DNA of 64,000 nucleotides, taken from NCBI RefSeq assembly GCF_947179515.1, contig NC_067473.1:74853719-74917718 (forward strand), read 5' to 3'. The notes below the pieces were generated by a model. That model did no database searches. It saw only the letters and a program-made list of their open reading frames with translations, and was not told the origin of the DNA. Position 1 is the stretch's first letter, and every line of letters begins with the position of its first letter. Origin of the DNA: Apodemus sylvaticus. Lineage: Eukaryota; Chordata; Mammalia; Rodentia; Muridae. Made by a program: the position numbers and the translations under genes. This document shows, piece by piece, positions 9,577 through 20,640 of this stretch.

Positions 9577-10675
9577 ATGGTGAAAGGCAAGCACAAGATC
9601 CCTATCATCAAAAACCAAGGCTATTTGGCAACATCAGAACCCAGTTCTCCTACCACAGCAAGTCCCAGATACACCAACACACCAGAAAAGCAAGAGTTGA
9701 ATTTAAGATCATATCTCATGATGCTGATAGAGGGCTTTAAAAAGGACTTAAATAACTCCCTTAAAGAAATACAGGAGAACATGGGTCAACAGGCAGAAGC
9801 CCTTAAAGAGGAAACACAAAAAAATCCCTTAAAGAATTAAAGGAAAACACAAATAATCAAGTGAAAGAACTGAACAAAATCATCCAGGATCTAAAAGTGT
9901 AAGTAGAAACAATAAAGAAATCACAAGGTGAGAGATCTCTGGAGATAGAAAACCATGGAAAGCAAGTAGAAGTTATAGATGCAAGCATCAACAACAGAAT
10001 ACAAGAGATAGAAGAAAGAATCTCAGGTGCTGAAGATCCCATAGAAAACATTGACTCAACAGTCAAAGAAAATGCAAAATGCATAAAGCTTGTAACGCAA
10101 AACATCCAGGAAATCCAGAACACAATGAGAAAACCAAACCTAAGGATTATAGGTATAGAAGAGAGTGAAGATTTTCAACTTAAAGGGCCAATAAATATCT
10201 TCAACAAAATTATAGAAGAAAACTTCCCTAACTTAAAGAAAGAGATGCCCATGAACATACAAGAAGCCTTCAGAACTCCAAACAGACTGGATCAGAACAG
10301 AAAGTTCCCCCGGCACATAATAATCAAAACACCAAATGCACTAAACAAAGAAAGAATATTAAAAGCAGTAAGGGAAAAAGGACAAGTAACTTATAAGGCA
10401 GACCTATCAGAATCACACCAGACTTCTCATCAGAGACCATGAAAGGTAGAAGATCCTGGGCAGATCTCATACATACCCTAAGAGAACACAAATGCCAGCC
10501 CAGACTACTATACCCAGCAAAACTCTCAATCATCATAGATGGAGAAACCAAGATATTCCATGATAAAACCAAATTTACACAATATCTGTCCACAAATCCA
10601 GCCCTACAAAGGATAATAGATGGAAAACGCCAACACAAGGAGGGAAACTACACCCTAGAAAAAGCAAGAAAGTAA
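9577..10675 (+). pseudogene. L1 ORF1, near full length with frameshifts
   Basis: ATG at 9577 opens MVKGKHK and leads into the coiled coil (KEIQENMGQQAEALKEE). At least three lesions are visible: a frameshift in the A run near 9816-9823, an in-frame TAA near 9901 (after IIQDLKV), and a one-base loss near 10400 in the segment that normally reads TYKGRPIRITPDF. The RRM-like middle (NLRIIGIEESEDFQLKGP ... NIFNKIIEENFPNLKKEMPMNIQEAFRTPNRLDQ) and the C-terminal domain (REHKCQPRLLYPAKLSI ... DGETKIFHDKTKFTQYLSTNPALQRII) are recognisable up to a normal stop at 10675. Total length is close to an intact ORF1. It is non-functional without reading through the three lesions. Confidence 0.9.
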
Positions 10676-10718
10676 TCTTCCAACAAACCCAAAAGAAGAT
10701 AACCACACAAACATAAAA

Positions 10719-10821
10719 ATGACATCAAAAATAACAGGAAGCAACAATCACTATTCCTTAATATCTCTTAAAGTCAATGGACTCAATTCCCCAATAAAAA
10801 GACATAGACTAACAGAAATAC
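10719..10821 (+). pseudogene. L1 ORF2 first ~34 codons
   Basis: ATG at 10719 opens MTSKITGSNNHYSLISLKVNG, the start of the L1 endonuclease domain, continuing NSPIKRHRLTE before homology ends. The 43-bp gap to ORF1 is normal for a bicistronic L1. Confidence 0.85.
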
Positions 10822-11530
10822 TTTTCATGTAAATCTTCAATTTTATCAGAAAATGTTTGTAATTCCTCTTTCAATTGATTTAGTAATGTTTTTTATGTCT
10901 ACCATTTTATCTGCATTATTTTTCATGATAATCTTCAATTTTAACTATATATTTCTATTTGTTAGAAATGTTTTCCATATAAATCCCTGATTTTATCACA
11001 AAATGTTTTTAATTATACCTTCAATTAATTTAGAAAGGATTTTTATGTCTACCATTTTATCTGAATAATTTCCCATGAAATAGTCGATTTTAACATGTTT
11101 TTCTATGTATTTCTTGAATTTTAGCAGGAATATTTTCCATGTAAATCTTCAACTTTATCAGAAAATGTTTATAATTCCACTTTCAGTCAACTTAGGAATA
11201 CTTTTATGCCTACCATTATTATATCTATATAAAATTTTCCATCATAATCTTCAATTTTAAGTTGTTTCTCTACATTTTTCTACAATTTTATCAGAAATAT
11301 TTACCACGTAAATCTTCAGTTCTATCATAAAATATTTCTTCTTCATTTTTCAATTAATTTAGCCATATTTTTATGTTTACCACTTTACTCTTCAATTTTC
11401 CAGGGAAATTGTCAATTTTAATGTGTTTTTCTATATTATCTATTCTATTTTATCAGAAATATTCTATTTTATCAGAAATATTTTCCATGCAAATCTTCAA
11501 TTTTATCATAAAACATTTTACTTCCTTTTT
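10822..11530. repeat. ~165-bp AT-rich tandem repeat, four to five degenerate units
   Basis: Units begin with TTTTCCATGTAAATCTTCAA or variants at about 10824, 10973, 11133, 11302 and 11484, so the period is about 150-180 bp. Within each unit are shared blocks such as ATTTTATCAGAAAATGTTT, TTCAATTAATTTAG and TTTTTATGTCTACCATTTTATC. A shorter internal periodicity of about 50 bp (ATCTTCAATTTTA-type blocks) suggests a higher-order repeat. Short stretches on the minus strand read as Lys/Glu-rich helix (for example LLNQLKEELQTFSDKIEDLHEK from the first unit), but frames are broken in every unit. I do not recognise the family. Confidence 0.75.
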
Positions 11531-11775
11531 TTTAATAAAAGAACATACTTTTCAAAAAATTGTAATTTCTGAGTTAGGACTCAAAACAATGCACAACTAC
11601 CACCTCCCACCCCAGCATCATGGCTGTTCAGTCTATGTAGACTGCACCAGAGGAGCTGGTGCCCTGGAAATGAAAAGTACCATTGCATCATTAAAGGAAT
11701 TCCACCTCTTTCTTAAGCATTGCTAAAGCTGACCCACACTCCTCAGGTGGTCCTGCCTTTCTGATGGGTGGTCCC
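11531..11775. other. Unassigned sequence
   Basis: No gene or repeat recognised. Confidence 0.35.
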
Positions 11776-12105
11776 ATAGCCAAATCACTGTCTTAGCAAC
11801 TCTTGACCACAACAACTCTTATAAAGGAAAACATTTAATTGGGATTGGCTTATAGTTTAGAGGTTTAGTCCATTATCATTGCATCAGGAAGCATGGTGGC
11901 ATGTAGGCAGGCATGGCACTGGAGATATAGCTGAGAGTTCTACATGTTGATCCACAAACAGCAGAAAAAGCCCTGTGAGCCACTGAGCCTCAAGCCTGCC
12001 CACAGGGACATACTTCCTCCAACAAAGCCACACCTCCTAAGTAGTGACACTTCCTATGGACCTGAGGGGGAGGTGGTGCATTTTTATTCAAACCAACTCA
12101 CTGCC
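11776..12105 (-). mobile_element. Rodent interspersed repeat, family R1
   Basis: The minus-oriented copy shows AACTCTTATAAAGGAAAACA, gattggcttatag, GCATGGTGGCATG, GCTGAGAGTTCTACATGTTG and CTTCCTCCAACAAAGCCACA with CCTCCTAA. These are reverse-complement matches to the R1 copies at 3041 and 53757. Confidence 0.7.
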
Positions 12106-12114
12106 CAACTGTAA

Positions 12115-12850
12115 TTGTGTTGTGAATGAGCCTGGTGCTGTTGGTATGTTGAGGCTAATTCCACTTTCCTGGGAGGAACTGCTGACAAGGAGTGAGTCAC
12201 ACATACTCAGGTGACTTGTTGTGAACCAATCCCCTAATGATTAAAGGAGTCAACCAATGGGTGAGTAAGAGGAACTTCCAGTTTGGACGGAGGAAGAGAG
12301 GAAGCAGGAGAAAGTTAGTTCTTTTGGACAGGAAAAGAGTGAGGATAAGGTGTAATGACTAGTGTCTCCTGGTTTCAATGGTGGATCCCTCAGGATTGGG
12401 CACTGGAGGCCTTAGATTTAATAAGGCTTACAAGATCAGGATTTTAGTTGCTGTGCACAGAGATTGAGTTACAGTCCTTTCTGAACTAAGTTTGTGTTGT
12501 GTTTTCCTTCATGCAGTGACTGGTTCAAGAGTGAAAGGTATGGTGACAAAGCATGGGTTTGCCTGAGGTGCACCACAAAGGCACTGGGGCATTTGAAGCC
12601 CAGGGTTGGCATGGTAGCAACCTGCCAGAAGGAACCTAGCAAGTTGGGTGGAGAGATTTTGGAGTTCTGAGTCAGAGTCTTCATGAGATAAAAACATGTC
12701 CGCCATTGCCCACCAGTGCATGGCCAGCCAGGCCACCGGGGCAGAGAGTTGCTGGCACAAGCACAGGAACGAGCCAGTTCTTTTTGAATATTTCCACAAC
12801 AGGAATGTTAGACGTCCACTCAGGTCAGAAAATCTATTCTCTTGACTACA
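12115..12850 (+). mobile_element. Dispersed LTR-like repeat (family D), copy 1
   Basis: Shares a long, collinear series of blocks with 51500-52110: CCTGGTGCTGTT, GTGAACCAAT(C/T)CCCTAATGA, TTTTGGACAGG, AGGATTTTAGTTGCTGT, TTTCTGAACTAAGTTTGTGT with TGTTTTCCTTCATG, GGTTTGCCTGA, GGCATGGTAGCAACC and TTCTGAGTCAGAGTCT. The overall layout is that of an LTR or LTR fragment. I do not name the family. Confidence 0.65.
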
Positions 12851-12933
12851 GGAGTTTTCCCTCAAATAGTATTTTAATGTTACTCTAATCCTTCCATGCT
12901 AAAATTTCCCATTTACTCGACTAATCATATGAT

Positions 12934-13018
12934 ATATATATATATATACATTATATATGCATATATGTATATATACACGTGTGTGTGTGTGTGTGTGTGT
13001 GTTTGTGTGTGTGTGTTG
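12934..13018. repeat. Compound (TA)n/(GT)n microsatellite
   Basis: A TATATA run followed by mixed ATATGT and about 18 GT units with one interruption. Confidence 0.95.
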
Positions 13019-13329
13019 GAGAAAGTGTGTCTGTGTGGATGGGCCTTGAGGTCTCAGATGTTAAAGACCAGGCCCAGTGCCATGTGAGTCGCAGTCCACC
13101 CTTTGCTCCTGAGGCTGCTTTTTGTCAGAATGTTTCATCACAGCAAGAAAGAACTGAAGTCAATTTCATTGGGTTTCCATAGCCTCATCTGACTGCACTA
13201 GCTCTTAATCAAAATCCTCCAATCTTCTCCACACCTGCTGCTGTACCCAGGTACCTGCATGGATATACTGAGTCCCTGCTTTATTTAAATTAATGCATAC
13301 TAGTTATGTACATCTATGTATATATATAT

Positions 13330-13740
13330 ATCAGGGTTCTCTAGAGTCACAGAACTTATGGGATATTTCTATATATTGAAAGAAACTGTTGGAATGACTT
13401 ACAGTTTGCAGTTCAACTAACCCAACAATGGGCAGCTGTGAATGGAAAATTCAAGAATCTACTGGTTGCTCCATCCCACAAAGCTAGTTGCTTCAGCTGG
13501 TCTTATATATAAGCTGGAATCCTGAGGAAGTAGGTTCCAACAGATGTGCTGGCTAAGTGAGTGCATGCAGGCGAAAAAGAGCAAACACTTCTTTTTTTCA
13601 TTGTCCTTATGTAGACCTCAAGCAGAAGGTATGGTCTGGATGAAAGGTATGTACCTTGCCTGGATTTGCAACATGCTCTGCCCCAGACTGGCCTTAAACT
13701 CAGATATCTACTTGACTTGATACATATATCAGATCCCTTT
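13330..13740. mobile_element. Interspersed repeat, family not named
   Basis: TCAGGGTTCTCTAGAGTCAC with ACAGAACTTATGG opens a block also found in other rodent repeats as I remember them. Later parts (gtccttat-gtag-acct, AGCAGAAGGT, CTTGCCTGGAT, cagactggccttaaactcag) fit the same consensus. The family call is from memory. Confidence 0.5.
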
Positions 13741-14280
13741 GCTAGTTCTTTATAGCATATATAATATCCTACTGTGAACTATTACATACAGCATACAGTA
13801 CTGTGTGGTTGAATTATGCTATAAAACACTAGACATCATTCCTCTTAGTAACTACCTTTTGGCATCTGTTAGCTGTCTTCTGGCTATCTCTTACCCCTTC
13901 GGACAGTGCCTTTGTAGGCTATTATTTTGCTTTCTACTTCTCTGAAGCCTACTTTCCACAGTAAAAGTGTATACTATCTGTCTTTTTGTGCCTAGATTTT
14001 ACTTAGTATAATATTCTTTATCCATATTGTGAGAAATGACAGTTTCATGTCCTCTGTAACTGAATAATATTCAGTGTTTGTTTGTGTGTGTATACATATT
14101 TTTATGCATTTGTCTGTCCATGAACACTTTAGTTGGTCCTGTACCTTGGTTACTGTGAACAATGTGAATCTAAATATAGCAAGGCAGGTGTCTCTTTGTT
14201 ATACTGATCTCTTTCCTTTGGGTAGATATTCAGTAGTGGGGTGGGCACATGATCTTCTATTGCTGCTATAATCCATCTTG
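13740..14280 (-). mobile_element. Ancient L1 fragment (L1M-type ORF2 end/3' region)
   Basis: The plus strand reads as antisense of a mammalian L1: ...ctgaataatattcagtg, tccatgaacactttagttgg, CTTGGTTACTGTGAACAATG, then gatatTCAGTAGTGGGGTGGG. These match the well-known antisense phrase for ORF2 near its C-terminus. High divergence means it predates the rodent radiation. Confidence 0.65.
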
Positions 14281-16814
14281 TTAGATTGTCCCATAGCTAC
14301 AGCCTGTCAAAATCTTTTCAGATCTGAATTCTGTCAGTCAGTGCTTTTTCTATCCTTTCCAGACTCCTGTCATCCACAAATTAAATCAATGTGCCCTCTA
14401 AACTTTCATCCAAGACACGGATGTAAATGACAAGCAAGCTGGGCTGTGTCCACCCAGGAGTTCATCAGTCAATGCCAATAGATATTTTTCAGTTCTGAAT
14501 CCCCCTACTTCTCGTGGGATATGTTCCAGAAGATATAAAATTAGATCTGTGAACAAAAATGTTATTCTGTTATTAATATGTGGTATTTGAGTCCTCTAAC
14601 CCCAATGCACTCTGCAATATTAAGTTAAAAAAAAATTCCCTTAAATAAGGTGAACAGTGGATGCCTTCTCTAGACTCAGTTTATGAGTGCCATCTACAGA
14701 GGAAAACATGTGATAAAGACATCTCACAAGAGTTCTATATAAAGAGAAAACTAAGCAAACATTGTCTCTCATGATTACTCTTTAAAACTTCTTTAGGACC
14801 TCAGTCTGTCTATAAGGTCACTGACACTAGCATTTCTTTCTCCCTTGGAACAGATGGGCCTCTTTTGTTGAGTAGCATGGAGTAGTTGGCTTACTATTAT
14901 GGCCCTGTTAAGTGAACACTGTGCATGGTTTGCATGTCACAATCACACAACATAACAAGAAACTCCTGCTGCTAGGAAAGAAAGCCAGTTCCCTGGGTGA
15001 AGAGCAGGCCACACTCGCTGGCTTTTGCTCCTGTCACCTCGGCACTTCTCCTTCTCTCCTCTCCCCAGTCTTTCTTCTCCCCAACTACCCTATTGACTGA
15101 AGTATGTTCCCAATGTTTAAACATTTCCATGGGGGTTTCTTTAGTAATATTGTTAATCAGAGTTTCTCCATTTCAGCATGAGCATAAGTTTCATTACCAT
15201 CCAGGCCAGCTATAATTCAGTTGCTTGTCTAACTTGGAGAATTATCTGGTTCCTGGATCCAGTCTCTGTAGTTGTATAACTCTTCACCCCTGTGCTTTAG
15301 GACTTTCAGAGAAGCTCTGGTCAACCAGGATGCTGGGACTTAGAATCCCTGAATAGAAAACCAGTGCCAAGGAGGAGAGCACGGTGACTCTACCTCCTAT
15401 GCCAGCCACACTTGACCAAACTTTACTTGAATAAGTAGAGCTTGAAGGCTTGGCCTCCAAAGCAGGGACTGTAAAATAGAAAAGCAGGCCTCTAAAGAAA
15501 TGGACAGCCACTGTAACACCAGCGTGCTTGCCTAACATACTCACTGAAACTTTGAAAAATATGTGGACAATTATCGCTCCCGAGGGAGCAAGGCTGAGAA
15601 CACCGCTGCCTCATTTCTTGGAGGAGAAGGTGTTCCATTATCTTTGACCTTCAAGGTGGGGTAAGATGATTGGTCTTTTGCAAGGTTACCACCACACAGA
15701 GAAAAAAAAAAACAGCGTGGAGCTATCACTGAGGTCAGGGCCTGGCTCCAACACAGCCTCAGATCCCTGCATAGGGGAAGCCACTGCAGAGAGTCACAGA
15801 ACTGAAAATAGCAATGCCCATCACTAATGAAAATTCACATCCCATGGTCCTAATCTGTGTGAGGGAAGCACTCGTCCATGACTGACAGAAGTAAATGTGT
15901 GCTAATATTCAAGAGCACTTAGTGGGAAAGACACAATCAAATGGACAATGTTTCAGCAGTGCTTTTCTGAACCTCAGTCTTAATTTGATTTGACCTTTTA
16001 AGAAAAATTACTTAGCAGATAAATTTGTCCTAAGATCATGGACAAGAATAAGGTGGAACCACACTTAAAATTAATTTCTCACTTGCTAATATTAATTCCT
16101 TCCATATATTTTAAACCACATTGATAGTCTTTGTACTCATGTAGAACTGTACATTTTCATATGTCCTTACTTAGGACCTTGTATTTTAGTGGCTTCTAGC
16201 ACTTATTGATGTTATAACCTCAGAACAAATCCCTTCTGTTTTTTGCCTCGAGGCACTTATTCTAGCATTAGAGGGGGATCAGTTACTAAAATTGACTGCA
16301 GAGAGCTTTAAGGCTGAATTAAAACTATGTCCCATAAACAGCTGTGTCATTTATATTTGTTAGAGGGTGGTTACCACCTGGCTTGTTCTGCTTGTGCTTT
16401 AGGGACCTAAAGTTATAGGGCAATTTTTCTCATGGAAGTTTTTAATCAAAGTGCCAGGTCCTGTCTAAGCCATCTTGCTGAAACACGGTATCTCCAGCCC
16501 TGGTAGCATTCTGGGAATTTGAATGAGAATATAAATTTGTTTCATTAGGTTTTTCTTGTTGGTTGACCAAAAAGAAAAATTAACTTTGTGTATATTCACA
16601 GATTAAAATATTAAAAATTTAAAGGATCTTTGCCTCCAGATATAGTAGGGAAAGATGTAGATTAATTAAAAAATATCTCTTGAGACTGTCACCCGCTGTT
16701 TTTACCTGTCAGTGAAAGGGCTGCAGCCAGCATAAGAGCATAGGCTACACAACTCACGCTCCCTGCTTCGGCTGGAGCACTAGTCATCCATGGGATTACC
16801 CTGTGGTGTGCTGT
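14281..16814. other. Intergenic, no supported gene
   Basis: Mostly unique sequence. A minus-strand 86-codon frame at 15284-15544 has a hydrophobic middle and protein-like composition, but I cannot link it to a family and there is no flanking support such as a tail or splice sites, so it is not called as a gene. Confidence 0.5.
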
Positions 16815-16935
16815 AGTGTTGCCTCTAGATTTACAGATGGGGAAACTGAGGTGTAGGTGACTTGCCTGAGGATCTGATGCCAAGCTGGCTTTGAAGCAGG
16901 CACCGTCACAGCAGGTTCTGTGTTATCCTGTATCC
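16815..16935 (-). mobile_element. MIR SINE fragment
   Basis: TTTACAGATGGGGAAACTGA, GGTGACTTGCCTGAGG and the segment up to the ggcaccgtcac region follow the antisense MIR core. Such copies are ancient and often sit in conserved non-coding DNA. Confidence 0.6.
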
Positions 16936-18640
16936 CCACAATCCTCTTATAGAGCAGAGACTCTAAATCCTGGCGAGTGGAGAGATGAACGCCACATATT
17001 TTCATGTCTCCATACCTCAGTGTTCTTCCAAAGGCTCTTCCTGCTCCTTTTTTGGACTTTGCTGTGTCCTTGTCCTAGCGAGCAGTAGGAGAGGGCGCAC
17101 TGATTTAGAGGAGACTGACGCTACATGTAGGAGAATAAACACAGCCTGAAGTGTAGGAAAGCGTTCAGTTGCTCTTCTCTGCTCTGAACACCTCGCTGTC
17201 CCGGGCTCAGGTTCGTTCCTTTGTGATTACAGCAGCTGTTCATTGCCTTCTTGTTATTTTGGCTTCAGTTAGCGGAGGCCAGTGTGGTCTTTTCATTTGG
17301 CTTTTCTCTCTCCTCTTGTTCTACCTAAAAGGACATGATGAGGCATTTTCTCGCTATTCTACAAAAATCTAAGCTCTCTAAACAAGCTATGCCCAGCCTG
17401 TGCTGTTGACATTGGACAACAGAAGCTCACCTGCCTGGGGCAAGCACTGTTTGCTTTCTGTGAAGCAAGCCAAAAGCAGCGCTGGGCGGTTTACTGAGGA
17501 CAACCTGCGTGGAGAGCAACTGACAGGTACCTGATTGCAGTGGGCATGCTGCAGTGCATTCTAGCTAACTTGGCCTGAGACTTACTTTGATCAGGGGATG
17601 CATCCTCTGGGCTCCAAATCAGTAAAAAAAACATTGCCCTATGTGTCCCCAGAGTCTCTTAATGTGTTAATGTTGGGAGCTGGAACAAAGGAAATGCACA
17701 ATAGCTTTTATGTTCCACCTCCTGTTTTTTCCTAAAGGTTTTCAAACGTGGATAGGACTTCAGAGTTTGTTTAGTCCAATCCCAGACTTTTCTTTGTAGA
17801 GACAGCTAGAGACATCACTCTTCATTTCCGTTCTGGAATGGGAGTGGTAAGTCTGTCTTGATCATTAGCAATACACCTTCTGCTGAATTCACTGAGTCCT
17901 TTGCCATCTCTTGAGTACCTGCCATGTCCTAGGTACTGCTTGGCATCTGGAGTGTTGAGCTTCCTTTTTACAAAGGAGATAATCCTACGCCAGAAGTGGA
18001 CAAACCTCAACCAGCATCTTAAGTTGCAGGGCAACGCATGTGAGTTGGCTCGTGTGTTTATGTCATCCTCTATGATGGCAGAACTGAGATGTTATTACAG
18101 ACTGGGTGGGTTGAAAAGGAAAAATATACTTACAGTTTGGCCCTTCGAAGAGAAATATTATTATACCTGATTCAGTTCCTTTCCCCATGGCTGTCCATTA
18201 AGAACAATGTTAGAAGTGAGTGACTGATAGGCAAGGACCACGCTTTATAGAACAGAACGGACGGACGGACGCCACCAGAGCTTTCCTAACATCACAGACT
18301 CCTACCACTGTGAGCACGGTGCAGTTAGGATGCTTGGTGGCTGGTGGGAGTGGAGGTTGAAGAACTCATCTAGAGAAAGATCACTTAAGACAGGGAGAGA
18401 CAAGGAGAATGATGTGTGGCTTGGCCTTACAGCCTCGGTACTAAGCCTGGACCATTCCTTTACCTCACCATCAGAGATGGTTTCATTACAAAACCTCAGG
18501 CATAGTGGGAAATCTTCAGGTATTATGAGAGATACTGAAATAAGCTGTGTAGTGCCCTTTCCATCCATATTTATTGGCCTTCAGAATCTACAGCAGCACT
18601 TAGCATGTGACAGAATCTCAGCAATTATTGCTCTCATACA
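16936..18640. other. Intergenic, no gene recognised
   Basis: Unique-looking sequence. Open frames are short and show no recognisable motif. A GGAC triplet (GGACGGACGGAC) lies near 18260. Confidence 0.5.
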
Positions 18641-18705
18641 TAACATATATGTATATCTATATATACATATATATGTGTGTGAATATATATATATTATATG
18701 ACCTA
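18641..18705. repeat. (AT)-rich ATATGT simple repeat
   Basis: Alternating ATATAC/ATATGT and ATATAT tracts. Confidence 0.85.
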
Positions 18706-19555
18706 TTAAGTGCATTTGATGATGCTCATATGCACACCATGTAGGGCTGACCACTTGGGATTGGATAATCTACTGAGGACTCATGCCTAGAGAAAAACTG
18801 AGATCCTCCCTCTCTCTGCAGTCGCTGATGGCTGATAGCTCTTTATCTAGGGGTGGGCTTGGTAAGAGCTCCGCTATTTGTGTTGGCATGTCATCTAGTG
18901 TTGTCCTTATGTAAGTCTTGCTTAGGCAGCTATATTGCTGAGATTTCATGGGTGCATTTCCCCACCATGTCTAGAAGACACTGTCCTACAATAGGGATCT
19001 GGGTCCTCCTCCCACACTCTTTCTAACCCCTCTTCCATGCTTTCTCTGAGCCTTAGGCATAGGGTTACATTGTAGCCATACCCTCTGAGGTTGGGCATCC
19101 CAGTTCTTATGCTATGAATTTTGACCAGTTGTGGATCTCTGTAACCATCCAAAGCTCCCTTTCAGAGTGAGGTACTTACCCCAAGAAAATGAAAGTCCTT
19201 GTGGTCTGAACAATTGGTGCAACTGCCTTTACTGACAGTTAACTCAAAATAATCTCTAAACAGAAAGTAACCAGGTGACAACCCTGGCTGTGTCTTACAC
19301 CAGGCTTCTTAATCAATTTTTTAACTTATTTGGCTTTTAATTTTAACACAAGTTTAATCTATCAGTTCCTGATTATACATTAGTTTGATGACTACCTAAA
19401 AGAACTGTCATTTTATCCCATGTCATCAGTAACAGAACCCCCCAAAAGCTATAAAAGTTCACTTTGTTCTTTCTTGGTTGGCAGCATTCCTACTCGTGCT
19501 GTGGTGGAGAAAATGAGCTCATTCTATCTAAAATATTGCCTTTCGTAAATGGATT
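18706..19555. other. Intergenic, no gene recognised
   Basis: No SINE, coding frame or RNA gene recognised. Confidence 0.45.
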
Positions 19556-19715
19556 TGACACCATTAGCAGCTAGCATTGAAAGGCTGCCTACTACGGAGC
19601 ATGCCCTGAACTGGCTGTTCTAATATATCCTCTCATTTGGTCATTACCATAATGCAGAAGGAGGGTGGATGAGCATTTTGTTTTACATATTTAAGACGGG
19701 ATCAAATTGGTTTAA
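19556..19715 (-). mobile_element. MIR SINE fragment
   Basis: Shows the MIR layout: a weak tgcctacta...gcatgccctgaactgg segment, then tcctctcatttggtcattaccataa, then a decayed tttacatatttaaga...ggtttaactaag segment matching the acagatgaggaaactgag...gttaagtaac part of the consensus. Divergence is high. Confidence 0.5.
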
Positions 19716-19721
19716 CTAAGT

Positions 19722-19801
<80 letters not shown>
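19722..19801. repeat. Compound (CT)n(GT)n microsatellite
   Basis: About 24 CT units pass directly into about 15 GT units. Confidence 0.97.
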
Positions 19802-19949
19802 CCAGTCATGTCTATTTACTTTTGTCTCCAAAGCTACATAGCCACTCAGCCACCAATACAATAACCTGCCTCAACAGTCTAGAGTTAAAGGATTTACCAC
19901 TCTTTAATATCACATTTTTGATGGCAGTCCTCCTTGGGCAATGTCACAG

Positions 19950-20395
19950 CCAATCCTCTATTGCTGTGAAGAGAAACCATGACCAAGGCAACTCTTAGAA
20001 AGGAAAACATTAAATTGAGAGCTTTGCCTACTGTTTCACAGATTGAATCCATTTTCATCATGGCAGTGATATGGTGGTATACACAGTGCTGGAGCAGTGG
20101 CTGCAAGCTACATCCTGATCTGCTGGGACAGAGAGAGAGGGAGGGAGGGAGGAGGGGAGAGAGGGAGGCAAGAGGGAGAGGAGGGGAGGGAGGGAGGAGA
20201 CTGGACTTGGCATGGGCTTTTGTAAACCTCAAAGTCCACCTCCAGGGATTCACTTCCTCCAACAAGGCCACTCCTACTCCCAAAAGACCACACCTCTTAA
20301 ATACTTTGGAGCAGTTCCACTCCCTGGTGATGGAGCATTTAAATATATGAGCCTGTGTGGGCCATTCTTATTTAAACTACCACAAATCGTATGTC
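19950..20395 (-). mobile_element. Rodent interspersed repeat, family R1
   Basis: Minus-oriented: tattgctgtgaagagaaaccatgacca-type start split over 19960-19985, AACTCTTAGAAAGGAAAACA, CTTCCTCCAACAAGGCCACT and TGAGCCTGTGTGGGCCATTC at the far end. A GGGA-rich purine tract (20129-20198) sits in the middle, at the place where the R1 copy at 3041 has its CT tract. Confidence 0.7.
20129..20198. repeat. (GGGA)n/(GA)n purine tract
   Basis: Seventy bases of G and A only apart from a few interruptions, built from GGGAGGGAGG and GAGAGG units. Confidence 0.9.
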
Positions 20396-20419
20396 ACAAT
20401 GAGATTTTTATTTTGTTTT

Positions 20420-20640
20420 AAGGGATTAAAAAATATGTTATGTGCATGCGTATTTGCTTGCACATATGTATGTGCACCACATTGCATGCCTAGAGCTTTG
20501 AGAAGCCAGAAGAGGTCATTGGCTACACTGGACCTGTGACCTAGCGACAGTCGTGATCCACAGTGTGGATAATGGGAACTGAGCCCAGGTTCTCTGCAAG
20601 AACATCAAGTGCTCTTAACCACCCAGCCATCTTTGAACTC
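20420..20640 (-). mobile_element. SINE B3
   Basis: Minus-oriented: GTGCACCACATTGCATGCCT, agaagccagaagaggtcattgg, TGGGAACTGAGCCCAGGTTC and AGTGCTCTTAACCACCCAGC followed by catc. These are the B3 body and the tRNA-derived A/B-box end. Confidence 0.75.

Larger units (their letters stand above)
9196..10821 (+). mobile_element. Older L1, 5' portion only (5' UTR, ORF1, start of ORF2)
   Basis: Two ~194-bp 5' UTR monomers, a nearly complete but damaged ORF1 and about 100 bp of ORF2 lie in normal order. L1 homology then stops abruptly at about 10821 against an unrelated AT-rich tandem repeat. Most partial L1 copies keep the 3' end. A copy that keeps the 5' end and loses the 3' end points to later deletion or rearrangement rather than ordinary 5' truncation. 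Confidence 0.85.
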
